From positions 1 through 51,406 of the forward strand of contig CAXBYZ010000005.1 of NCBI GenBank assembly GCA_963980215.1: 51,406 bases of DNA. The letters are read 5' to 3'. The stretch comes from CAXBYZ01 sp963980215. GTDB taxonomy: Bacteria > Patescibacteriota > Microgenomatia > UBA1400 > CG1-02-47-37. Below are positions 31,123-38,243 of this stretch, in pieces (the stretch's first letter is position 1; every line of letters starts with the position of its first letter). The notes below the pieces were generated by a model. It was not told where the DNA came from. It made no database searches and was given only the letters and a program-made list of their open reading frames with translations. The position numbers were made by a program, and so were the translations under genes.

Positions 31123-33384
31123 TTAATCTTGTTTGGGGGGATAGATGTTGACGGTGTAGGGGGCTTCGTGAACTTTACCTTTGTCGTCGACATCTTTTTG
31201 GCAGTCGAGACAGTAGTCTTTTTGGACTGGGTCAGAAATAACAATGTGTTCTTGGAGCTCAAGATCATCGGTTTTACCTTCAACTGGTGGTTTGTTGGTG
31301 CTTTTGTCTATCCAGATACCTTTTTTTAGAGAAGGTTCCATGTCTGGCTCTTGGCCTTTGATAAAGTAATCAAACCTAGTTTCACAAGGGGATTCGGGGT
31401 TAGACCTTAAGCCCGATAGAGTACAGATTTGAAGACCAATAACATTTTCGGGTTGTTTGGGAAATTCATTTGGCTGATCTTTTAGGGTGTACTCCATGAT
31501 GTTATGCCAGATAGGGGCGGCCCCCGAAACACCAGAGACGAGGTAAGGGTGCATGGGGGAGTTATCGTTGTTGCCGACCCAAGTGGAGACTAAAAATGAA
31601 GGAGTGTAGCCAATGGTCCAGTTGTCTCGAAGGTCGTCTGTAGTACCAGTTTTGACTGAGACAGTTTTTTGAGGGATAACTAGTTGGCTATTGGTTCCAA
31701 AACCGCCGGCACGGGCGTTGTTGTCTAGAAGCATGTGGGAGACAAGGAAAGCAACTTCTGGAGAGATGGCTTTTTCTCCAGCGGGGATCTCTGTCTCTAG
31801 ATCAATTTCTTCTAAGACCTCACCTTGGTAAGTAGTGATTTTAAGGATGGGAGTAAGGTCGACTTTTAAGCCTTGATTGGCAAAGACACCAAAAGCAACA
31901 GCCATGTCGACCATCTTGACTTCACCGCCGCCTAGAGTAAGAGAGAGGCCATATTTAGATGGATCTTGGTAAGTCGAGATACCCATAGCAGAGGCGGTAG
32001 CGACCATGGCTTCAACGGTGTTGGCGGCAAGCATTTTGACAGCAGGGATGTTGTAGGAATTGCCTAGGGCAAAACGCATGTGGGTAGCGCCATGAAAAGT
32101 GTTATCGTAGTTTTTGGGGCAGTAGGAGCCACTTTGACCGGGAGCGTTGAAACAAGTAGGAACATCTAGAAACATGGTGGCGGGAGTGAAGCCTTTGATT
32201 AAACCGACAGCGTAGTTAATAGGTTTGATGGAAGAACCTGGTTGGCGAAGGCGGGTGGTGATGTTAACGTTGCCGTCGATATGGCTGTTAAAGTAGTCTT
32301 TGGAGCCAACCATAGCTAGGATTTCTCCGGTTCTTGGTTTGGTCACTAGAGCGGCGGCGTTGCTGACATTGGCAGATTCTAGCTTAGCGCTTTCGGTGGC
32401 TATGGTCAGTTCGGCAAATTCTTGAATGTCTAGATCTAAAGAGGTAGTGACAGAGAGACCGCCTTTTTCGACTAGGGAAACTCCGTATTTATCTACAAGT
32501 AAGTTTTTAATAAAGAGAGAGAAATGAGGAGCCTTAATATTTTGGGTTTGGGGAGCAAACTCAATTTTTTTGTCCAGAGCTTCTTGAAGCTCTTCTGAGG
32601 AGATGTGGCCATCTTCAAACATTCTTTTTAAAACTTGAGCTTGGCGATTTTTTGAGGCTTCTGGGTTTGGTCCAAAAGGAGAGTAGCGGGTAGGAGCCTG
32701 AGGTAAGCCGGCTAGTAGGGCACTTTCGGCTAGAGTTAGGTCTTTGGCGGATTTATCAAAGTAGGTGCGGGAGGCTTGCTCGATGCCATAAGCGGTACCT
32801 CCATACGGAACATGGTTTAGATACATTTGGAGGATTTCGTCTTTGGAGTAGCGGATTTCGGTAGCTATAGAGAGAAGAGCTTCTCTAATTTTTCTTTTGA
32901 TGGTTCGTTCTGGAGAGAGGAGAGTGGTTTTGACTAGTTGTTGAGTGATGGTGGAGCCACCTTGGAGTTTTTTGTTAAAAAGAGTGTTGATTAAGGCTCG
33001 AGAAATTCCTTTGAAGTCAAAACCGTGGTGTTTATAAAAGTTTTTGTCTTCAATAGCGATAGTGGCTTTGAGGATGTGGTCGGGGAGGTCTTTGATGTTA
33101 ATAGGAGTGCGATTCTGATCGGCGTAGATCTCGTAGAGAAGCTTACCGTTTCTATCTAAAATTTTGGTGGAGACGGGGAACTCACCTGAACTTAATTTAC
33201 CGGGTGAAGGGAGGTCTTTTAACAGATTAAAAGCTAAGATGAGAGCAAACAAACCACCAACCAGAAAAGCTGTGGTTGCTTTGGGATGTTTTTTAAATTT
33301 GGCTTTTGCTTTAGCAATATTCGAGGTTACGAACCTCGAATATTTAGTCGAGAGTGATAGTTTTGATTTTTTGGAGTTGTTCAT
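31123..33384 (-). CDS. Class A penicillin-binding protein (paralog 2)
   Basis: Same architecture as its neighbour: a membrane helix at about residues 37-57, GT51 with IEDKNFYKHHGFD and QGGSTITQQLVKTTLL, and transpeptidase with GSSIKPI, NSYNIP and VSVKTGTTDDLRDNWTIGYT. The C-terminal tail is different, with paired Cys (YCLDCQK). The N-terminal cytoplasmic segment contains SRFVTSN, encoded by the 29-bp palindrome, and the start codon lies inside the 3' end of the RAYT gene (41-base overlap). There is no later Met before the membrane helix, so this start seems real. Confidence 0.93.
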   Translation of the reverse strand: MNNSKKSKLSLSTKYSRFVTSNIAKAKAKFKKHPKATTAFLVGGLFALILAFNLLKDLPSPGKLSSGEFPVSTKILDRNGKLLYEIYADQNRTPINIKDLPDHILKATIAIEDKNFYKHHGFDFKGISRALINTLFNKKLQGGSTITQQLVKTTLLSPERTIKRKIREALLSIATEIRYSKDEILQMYLNHVPYGGTAYGIEQASRTYFDKSAKDLTLAESALLAGLPQAPTRYSPFGPNPEASKNRQAQVLKRMFEDGHISSEELQEALDKKIEFAPQTQNIKAPHFSLFIKNLLVDKYGVSLVEKGGLSVTTSLDLDIQEFAELTIATESAKLESANVSNAAALVTKPRTGEILAMVGSKDYFNSHIDGNVNITTRLRQPGSSIKPINYAVGLIKGFTPATMFLDVPTCFNAPGQSGSYCPKNYDNTFHGATHMRFALGNSYNIPAVKMLAANTVEAMVATASAMGISTYQDPSKYGLSLTLGGGEVKMVDMAVAFGVFANQGLKVDLTPILKITTYQGEVLEEIDLETEIPAGEKAISPEVAFLVSHMLLDNNARAGGFGTNSQLVIPQKTVSVKTGTTDDLRDNWTIGYTPSFLVSTWVGNNDNSPMHPYLVSGVSGAAPIWHNIMEYTLKDQPNEFPKQPENVIGLQICTLSGLRSNPESPCETRFDYFIKGQEPDMEPSLKKGIWIDKSTNKPPVEGKTDDLELQEHIVISDPVQKDYCLDCQKDVDDKGKVHEAPYTVNIYPPKQD
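33316..33344. repeat. 29-bp palindrome at 3' end of RAYT, inside PBP gene
   Basis: The 21-bp core (TTCGAGGTT, ACG, AACCTCGAA) is extended to 13-bp arms by AATA/TATT. It overlaps the RAYT stop codon and is translated in the PBP gene in a shifted phase (SRFVTSN). Confidence 0.95.
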
Positions 33385-33994
33385 CTTTAGTATGGGTCAT
33401 TATAAATTGTTTGTAGTTAGTTTCAAGCTTTAAGACATATTCTGGGTGCAACCATTTGGGAGATTTTACTTGTTTAATGTAAGCCGGATAAGAGGAGTGA
33501 GGATAGTCTATTAGGTTTGAAGTTAGTTTTTGAGGGTTTAAGTGAATGTATTTAGATAAGTAGAGGAGTTGCTCCGACGAGTCAACAACTACATTTTTGT
33601 AGCGTCCTTGAAAGATGGCCCCTTCATGTTTATATTTAGTTTGAAAATACATGGCGTAGGTAACCATGGTGCGGCGCATTAAATTTGAGATGTTGGTTTT
33701 AGTGGTAGCGCTTGGAAGTTGTTTTAAGAGGAGGTGAAAATGGTTGGGCATGAGACAGTAGGCAACAAGGTGGACAGTGGGTTCTTTTTCGAGGTTACGA
33801 ACCTCGAATTTATTAACGAGTTTTTGGTAAGAGAAATATTTTGTTCGAGGGTAGAGGAGGTAGTAAGAAAGAATTTCTAAAAAGATTTGGTAATCGGGAT
33901 TATTTTTATAAATGGCTTTTTTGTAAGCACCACGATTGACAAGGTGATAGAAATGTTGAGACTTGAAGTTTCGATTGTAGTAGATGCTGGGCAT
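33344..33994 (-). CDS. REP-associated tyrosine transposase (RAYT, Y1/IS200-like)
   Basis: This is a single-strand DNA transposase of the Y1 HUH family in the RAYT branch. The N-terminal HFYHLVNRGAYKKAIYKN matches the family start, YCLMPNHFHLLLKQ near residue 85 contains the HUH metal motif (HxH), and YLSKYIHLNPQKL near 148 carries the catalytic Tyr. IFQGRYKNVVVDS is also typical. It is flanked by identical palindromes at 33316-33344 and 34014-34042 and has another in its own coding region (FEVRNLE). The frame is intact, so it may be active. It is the probable mover of the palindrome family. Confidence 0.9.
   Translation of the reverse strand: MPSIYYNRNFKSQHFYHLVNRGAYKKAIYKNNPDYQIFLEILSYYLLYPRTKYFSYQKLVNKFEVRNLEKEPTVHLVAYCLMPNHFHLLLKQLPSATTKTNISNLMRRTMVTYAMYFQTKYKHEGAIFQGRYKNVVVDSSEQLLYLSKYIHLNPQKLTSNLIDYPHSSYPAYIKQVKSPKWLHPEYVLKLETNYKQFIMTHTKDEQLQKIKTITLD
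33788..33808. repeat. 21-bp palindrome inside the RAYT gene
   Basis: Exact 21-bp core copy, read on the minus strand as FEVRNLE between VNK and KEPTVHLVAYCL. The transposase frame is preserved. Confidence 0.95.
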
Positions 33995-34013
33995 TAATTT
34001 AAGTGTAGCATAA

Positions 34014-34042
34014 AATATTCGAGGTTACGAACCTCGAATATT
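34014..34042. repeat. 29-bp palindrome upstream of RAYT
   Basis: Same 29 bases as at 33316-33344. Flanking A and T bases extend the stem to 15 bp (34012-34044). It is the only sizeable element in the gap between the RAYT start and the kinase gene. Confidence 0.95.
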
Positions 34043-34088
34043 TTGAGATGGACGGAAGGTGGCAAATGTGGCAAAATAGCGAGTACTT

Positions 34089-34709
34089 ATGGTCGACCCA
34101 AAGACAACCAAGTACAGGAATATTACGATTTCAGGAATACCGGGATGTGGATCTTCAACTCTTGGGAAGGGTATAAGCAAAAAACTTGAATGGGAGTATT
34201 TTTCTGGCGGTGATTTTATGAGAAAGTATGCGATTGAGAAAAACTTGTTTGATAAAAACTCAAAAGTTCATCATTTAGCTACTGTGTATAGTGATGATTT
34301 TGATAGGAAAGTTGACTATGGAATGAGGGAAAGTTTACAAACAGATAGTGGTAGAGTTTTGGATTCTTGGCTATCGGGGTTTACTGCTCAATCAATTGAA
34401 GGGACATTAAAAATTTTAGTATATTGTTCAAGTGACGAGATTCGAGTTGATAGAATTGTAAATAGGGACGGGATTTCTATAAAAGAAGCCAAGAGGCATA
34501 TATTTGAAAGAGAGGATAAAAATTTAGAGAAGTGGACAAGGATGTATAAAAAAGAATGGGACAAATGGGTGCCGGAAAAGTATAGAGATAAGCGTAAGGG
34601 AAAGTTTTTAGATTTTTATTGTCCTGAGCTATATGATTTAGCAATTGACACTTTTTCAAACAATAAAGAAGAAACACTGAAGATAGTGTTAAAAGAAATG
34701 GGGCTATGA
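34089..34709 (+). CDS. Cytidylate/adenylate kinase-like P-loop kinase
   Basis: This is a P-loop nucleotide kinase resembling archaeal-type cytidylate kinases. Walker A is SGIPGCGSST near residue 15, followed by FSGGDFMRKYA, a nucleotide-binding segment. The lid-like VDRIVNRDGISIKEAKRHIFEREDKN (about 120-145) with paired Arg and the C-terminal YDLAIDTFSNN match the family. Which base it phosphorylates is not clear. It overlaps the next gene by 4 bases. Confidence 0.75.
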   Translation: MVDPKTTKYRNITISGIPGCGSSTLGKGISKKLEWEYFSGGDFMRKYAIEKNLFDKNSKVHHLATVYSDDFDRKVDYGMRESLQTDSGRVLDSWLSGFTAQSIEGTLKILVYCSSDEIRVDRIVNRDGISIKEAKRHIFEREDKNLEKWTRMYKKEWDKWVPEKYRDKRKGKFLDFYCPELYDLAIDTFSNNKEETLKIVLKEMGL

Positions 34710-35548
34710 AGAATAATAGATTAAAGATGCCGGTGTGGTTGGCTACTTTTGGTTTGGTGTTTAGCTTCTTGATTTTGTCGGTGACAGCGATAAAAGGACA
34801 AGGAAGTATTGAGATGTTGGGTAGTGGTGAAGTAGAAAAACAAGAGGTGGATTATTACTTGCCTTATCCGGGGATGTTGCCAGACAATCCTTTTTATTGG
34901 GTGAAGATGATGAGAGATAGGATGCAGTTATGGCTCTCTCCTAGCCCTTTAAAGAAAGCGGAGAAGTTATTGCTTTATGCAGATAAAAGATTGGGGGCTG
35001 GCTATAGCTTGATTGATGGGGGTAAGGAAAGTTTGGGGATAACGACGTTAACAAAAGGGGAGAAGTATTTAGAGAGAGCTAAATCAAGCACTTTAAAGAT
35101 AGAGGGAGAAGATGGTTTTAAAGAAAAGCTTGGCAAAGCAACTAGGAAGCACAGTGAAGTTTTGAAGATGATTAAAACTAAGGTGGGAGATGAAGAGAAA
35201 AAGATAGTAGATAGGATGATTGAAATGAATAGCCAAAAACAAGAAGTGACTAATCAAGGATATAAATTGGTGATTGATGATGGGGTAGTGATAACAGAAC
35301 TGGAAGAGCTTGAGGCGGAGACGGCTTTGGAGCTGCTGACAAAAGGGGCTAAGACAAAAGAAATTGAAGTGGTGGTGAAAAAGTATGATTTTGGTTCTTT
35401 GGTAGAATCCATTGGAGGAAAAGCAAATAGTGCTGAAAAAGCTTGGATTTATTTTCTTAATGGTGAGTCGGCCACACAGGGAGCTGATCAGTATAAGTTG
35501 GTGGATGGAGATGTGATTGAGTGGAAGTATATTAAGCCAATATTTTAA
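34706..35548 (+). CDS. Anchored DUF5667 + DUF4430 surface protein
   Basis: This has a signal anchor (about residues 12-30), then a DUF5667-like region starting YYLPYPGMLPDNPFYWVKMMRDRMQL (about 52-77) with a long helical part, and a C-terminal DUF4430 (transcobalamin-like) domain: SLVESIGGKANSAEKAWIYFLNGESATQGADQYKLVDGDVIEWKYI. In Firmicutes such C-terminal domains occur in surface ligand-binding proteins next to ECF transporters. Here it abuts an S-component-like gene and a cobalamin riboswitch, so a corrinoid-capturing role is inferred. Confidence 0.75.
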   Translation: MKNNRLKMPVWLATFGLVFSFLILSVTAIKGQGSIEMLGSGEVEKQEVDYYLPYPGMLPDNPFYWVKMMRDRMQLWLSPSPLKKAEKLLLYADKRLGAGYSLIDGGKESLGITTLTKGEKYLERAKSSTLKIEGEDGFKEKLGKATRKHSEVLKMIKTKVGDEEKKIVDRMIEMNSQKQEVTNQGYKLVIDDGVVITELEELEAETALELLTKGAKTKEIEVVVKKYDFGSLVESIGGKANSAEKAWIYFLNGESATQGADQYKLVDGDVIEWKYIKPIF

Positions 35549-36097
35549 ATGAATAAGGGATTAATTTTTTTTCTATTATTGTTTTTAGCCATAGCTGAGA
35601 GGTTGTGGTTTGATTTGGGGCCTAATGTTGAGATGATTATGATGGTTTCGGTGCTGGCCTCGATTTATTTGGGAAGAAAGTGGGGAGTGTCTCTAGCCTT
35701 GGTGGCTCTAGCAATTTCTGATATGGTGATTGGAAATACCATGATTATGGTGTTTACCTGGAGTGCTTTTGCTGTGATTGGCGGAGCGGGTGGGATGTTG
35801 AGTAGATGGCAGGGAAGCAAGCGAGTTTTGATGTCAGGGGGGTATGGATTGGTATCGGCTTTGGGATTTTATTTCTATACCAATTTTGGAGTGTGGTTGA
35901 TAACTCCACTTTATGAGAAAACGTTTGCTGGGTTAGTGCAGTCATACATGATGGGTTTACCCTTCTTAAGAGTTCATGCGGTGAGTAGTGTTTTGTTGGT
36001 TGGAGCTGGAGTAGCTATTGTAGAATTAATAATAAGGAGCAGGTTCCGAACGCGAAAGATAAGGTTCGGAACAACTGCAGCAATATTTAAAACTTAA
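35549..36097 (+). CDS. ECF-type S-component-like membrane protein (DUF6580-like)
   Basis: A membrane protein with about five to six helices and no ATPase domain, similar in layout to the substrate-binding S components of ECF transporters. Recognisable stretches are LGPNVEMIMMVSVLASIYLGRKWGVSLALVALAISDMVIGN and the VGAGVAIVELIIRSRF terminus. It starts at the base after the DUF4430 gene's stop and is followed directly by a cobalamin riboswitch. Together these suggest a vitamin B12 uptake pair, using energising EcfA/EcfT from elsewhere. The C-terminal tail RFRTRKIRFGTT is encoded by a palindromic repeat. Confidence 0.7.
   Translation: MNKGLIFFLLLFLAIAERLWFDLGPNVEMIMMVSVLASIYLGRKWGVSLALVALAISDMVIGNTMIMVFTWSAFAVIGGAGGMLSRWQGSKRVLMSGGYGLVSALGFYFYTNFGVWLITPLYEKTFAGLVQSYMMGLPFLRVHAVSSVLLVGAGVAIVELIIRSRFRTRKIRFGTTAAIFKT
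36042..36072. repeat. GGTTCCGAA-type inverted repeat at end of S-component gene
   Basis: GTTCCGAA (36043-36050) pairs with TTCGGAAC (36065-36072) across a 14-base loop. It is translated as the C-terminal tail of the membrane protein. Confidence 0.7.
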
Positions 36098-36100
36098 GAA

Positions 36101-36279
36101 ATCAGGAACCCGATGGAATTTCGGGACTGTGCCGCAACTGTAACCCCATTTCGCGTAAAGCTACGCGGGGCGAGGAAAGTCAGGAACTGATTCTTTTGGT
36201 ATCTCTCCCGAGCAGGAGGAAATGGTTTTTTGGCGTGTTTTTTGCCGAAGATGACCTTCCTGTTTTGGAAGGTTTTTTT
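36101..36279 (+). promoter_or_regulatory. Cobalamin riboswitch with terminator/SD expression platform
   Basis: The aptamer spans about 36101-36191, closed by ATCAG (36101-36105) and CTGAT (36187-36191). The core matches the class: GGAACCCGATGGAATTTCGGG, then the B12 box GCCGCAACTGTAA (36131-36143) and AAAGTCAGGAA (36177-36187). A CTCC/GGAG hairpin (36205-36218) could form the kissing partner. A variable arm (36144-36170) has CCCC/GGGG and CGCG/CGCG pairing. The platform is the terminator at 36254-36279 ahead of the unknown gene and, farther on, nrdR and the reductases. High AdoCbl would be expected to turn the genes off. Confidence 0.92.
36254..36279 (+). terminator. Riboswitch terminator that also contains the Shine-Dalgarno
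   Basis: ACCTTCC (36254-36260), loop TGTTTT, GGAAGGT (36267-36273), then seven Ts. The ATG follows at once (36280), so GGAAGG in the 3' arm is the ribosome site (seven bases upstream). Confidence 0.88.
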
Positions 36280-37536
36280 ATGAGTAGAGAGCAAGAAGAA
36301 GGAAGAATAAGTTTGGATGAGTGGGGGAAGGGTGGAGAGATTGTGGCGTTTAACCCAGTAGCTTATTTGTGGCATAGAATAGAAGCTGAAAACGCTGGTA
36401 AAGAGATGGATTTTGAAGGAATGAAGGATGACTTGAGGGCAGTGGTAGCAGAAACGTTGCTTAAAGCTGAGTTTCGAGAAATTAGGTATGATGTCAGTTT
36501 TGATGATCAGGGTGAGTTGATTTGGTTGGCACCAGGACATGAGGGAAAAAAAGATGGAACGGTAATTGATATGGCTGAGGCTACAGTAAAGAGGTATGAG
36601 AAGATAGAGATGGATGAGAGTTTGAGTAGAGAAGAAAGAGTGAAAGCTGGAGCTATGAGAGAGCGGTTTGGTTGGGAGACAGAGCAGTTAAAGCGAGTGA
36701 TTGAATATTTGCAAAGAGGAGGTGAAGGTCAAGCGGTTTTGGGAGTTTTGCCTGATAATGATGTTGTTTATCCTGTCTCTAATGTTAATTACTTGACGGT
36801 GTATGAGTTGAAAGATGGACAGATAGTGGCTAGTCCACTGATGAATAGATACTCTAATAGATTGATGTCTAGTCTTTTTAATAAAGAAAATTTGTCTGAA
36901 GAAGAGATGATATTGCCTGTGATTGATTTAGGAAGAAATATTGAGACAAAAGAAGTATTTAGAAAGATAGATAAACAGGTGAACGAAGAAGAAAGACAAG
37001 GTGGTTTGGTGGGGGAGCTGATTGATAGAACTAGTGATGTTGCTGATTGTGATAAGGTAATTGACTCGGCGGCTTTGTTTTTGGAAGAGTTGATTAAACT
37101 AGAAGGAGATAGACGAAAGGGTGGAGATAATTGGAGCGATATAAGAGGAAGGTTAAACATAGGTTGGGAGTTGGCTGTAAAAAATATTATTGGATTTATT
37201 AGTGGAGAGAAATATTTGAACAAAGATGAGTTGATGGAGAAAGTTGGGTGGTATGTTATTCAAACAAAGAATGGGTTTAGCAGGGATGAGTTGTTTAGGA
37301 AAATAATTAATGAGCATGACTTTCAAGTTTTATCTAGAAAAGTTGAGGTTAGTGGGGGAGCGTGTGGTTCGTTGAATTTGCCGGGTATGGAAGGTAGTTT
37401 GGGTGGAACATCTATTCTTAATTTCGGAGAAAAAAAGATGGTAAAAAATTGTGGGCAGTGTGGCGCTTGTATTAATGCTGAGATTAGTTCTGGGTATAAA
37501 TGCGTTAGTTGTGGAGGTGTTTATGGAGGTTGTTAG
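36280..37536 (+). CDS. Riboswitch-controlled protein of unknown function with zinc-ribbon tail
   Basis: I do not recognise it. The product is 418 residues, acidic, soluble, with no signal peptide. It is mainly helical in the middle and C-terminal half, with a putative strand region VLGVLPDNDVVYPVSNVNYLTVYEL near residue 150. The C-terminus carries a compact Cys array, NCGQCGACINAEISSGYKC and CVSCGGVYGGC, reminiscent of the Cys-rich tails of the reductases downstream. Start 36280 is chosen because an upstream ATG/GTG frame (36196) would run through the riboswitch and terminator. Its place directly under the cobalamin riboswitch links it to B12 or nucleotide reduction. Confidence 0.8.
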   Translation: MSREQEEGRISLDEWGKGGEIVAFNPVAYLWHRIEAENAGKEMDFEGMKDDLRAVVAETLLKAEFREIRYDVSFDDQGELIWLAPGHEGKKDGTVIDMAEATVKRYEKIEMDESLSREERVKAGAMRERFGWETEQLKRVIEYLQRGGEGQAVLGVLPDNDVVYPVSNVNYLTVYELKDGQIVASPLMNRYSNRLMSSLFNKENLSEEEMILPVIDLGRNIETKEVFRKIDKQVNEEERQGGLVGELIDRTSDVADCDKVIDSAALFLEELIKLEGDRRKGGDNWSDIRGRLNIGWELAVKNIIGFISGEKYLNKDELMEKVGWYVIQTKNGFSRDELFRKIINEHDFQVLSRKVEVSGGACGSLNLPGMEGSLGGTSILNFGEKKMVKNCGQCGACINAEISSGYKCVSCGGVYGGC

Positions 37537-37600
37537 ATAAGGCTAATTCTTGATGATGAATACAAGAAGATAACAAAAAAGAGTGGTCGTTAGTAAAAAA

Positions 37601-37621
37601 TTCGAGGTTACGAACCTCGAA
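37601..37621. repeat. 21-bp palindrome, likely terminator after unknown gene
   Basis: Exact 21-bp core in the intergenic region, preceded by an A-run and followed by ATATTTTT, so it can act as a Rho-independent terminator between the riboswitch gene and nrdR. Confidence 0.92.
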
Positions 37622-37755
37622 TATTTTTGGTTTGATATAGTTATTGTGAGTTTTTGAAAGGAGAGATAATTAACAGAGGTGAAAAGATGAATGATATAGT
37701 TTGTGCTGGAAGTTGATAGTTGACGACACTAGGAGTAGTGGGTAAAGTTTTTTGT

Positions 37756-37784
37756 GGACACTGCTGATAGTGTCCGCTTGTTTT
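37756..37784 (+). terminator. Attenuator-like hairpin just before nrdR
   Basis: GGACACT (37756-37762) and AGTGTCC (37769-37775) with loop GCTGAT, followed by GCTTGTTTT. It ends 12 bases before the nrdR ATG. GACACT and AGTAGTG just upstream could form a competing pairing, so attenuation is possible. Confidence 0.6.
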
Positions 37785-37796
37785 CTTAAAATATAT

Positions 37797-38243
37797 ATGA
37801 AATGTCCATTCTGCGATCAAAATGAGTCTTGTGTTCTTGAGTCTAGGGATAGTGAAGATGGTCAAGTAACAAGAAGAAGAAGAGAGTGTTTAGGTTGTAA
37901 TAAAAGGTTTACCACTTACGAGAGAATAGAGAAACACCAGCTGGTAGTAGGCAAGAGAGATGGGTCTAAGGAGAACTTTGATAAAGATAAGTTAAAAAAA
38001 GGAGTAGTTCGAGCTTGTGAGAAGAGAGAGGTTTCTATGGAGGAGATTGAGAAGATTGTGGATCAAGTAGAGGTGGAGATGATGAAGAAGAAGAATGGAA
38101 AGATACCGAGTAAACTAATTGGCAATTCTGTTTTAAGAAGATTGAAAACAAAAGACAAAGTAGCTTATGTACGATTTGCTAGTGTTTATTTGGACTTTGA
38201 TGATATTACAGATTTTTCAAAAGTAGTCAGGGAGATTAAGTAA
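37797..38243 (+). CDS. nrdR: NrdR, ribonucleotide reductase repressor
   Basis: This is the Zn-finger/ATP-cone repressor of ribonucleotide reductase genes. The N-terminal zinc ribbon has CPFCDQ and CLGCNKRFTTYER (residues 3-42) with an RRRREC basic segment. The ATP-cone follows as LVVGKRDGSKENFDKDKLKKGVVRACEKR (about 49-80). The C-terminus VAYVRFASVYLDFDDITDF is standard. Start 37797 (MKCPFCDQ) is used; an upstream in-frame ATG at 37752 would run through the hairpin. It overlaps the first reductase by one base. Confidence 0.96.
   Translation: MKCPFCDQNESCVLESRDSEDGQVTRRRRECLGCNKRFTTYERIEKHQLVVGKRDGSKENFDKDKLKKGVVRACEKREVSMEEIEKIVDQVEVEMMKKKNGKIPSKLIGNSVLRRLKTKDKVAYVRFASVYLDFDDITDFSKVVREIK

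Larger units (their letters stand above)
33316..34042. mobile_element. RAYT unit with flanking palindromes (REPtron-like)
   Basis: An intact RAYT gene is bounded on both sides by the same 29-bp palindrome, sharing 13-bp arms and the ACG loop in the same orientation. This is the organisation expected of a transposase with its recognition hairpins. No target duplication was recognised. Confidence 0.7.

Noticed and set aside
36196..36279. Longer N-terminus for the riboswitch-controlled protein starting at 36196
   Set aside because: It would translate the riboswitch kissing hairpin and terminator; the ATG at 36280 has the SD in the terminator arm.
37634..37701. GATATAGTT repeated at 37634 and 37693, considered as NrdR boxes
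   Set aside because: The 59-base spacing and sequence do not match the paired 16-bp NrdR boxes about 15 bases apart.
37687..37716. Nine-codon open frame (MNDIVCAGS) upstream of the nrdR hairpin, a possible leader peptide
   Set aside because: It has a weak ribosome site and no run of regulatory codons; too short to separate from chance.
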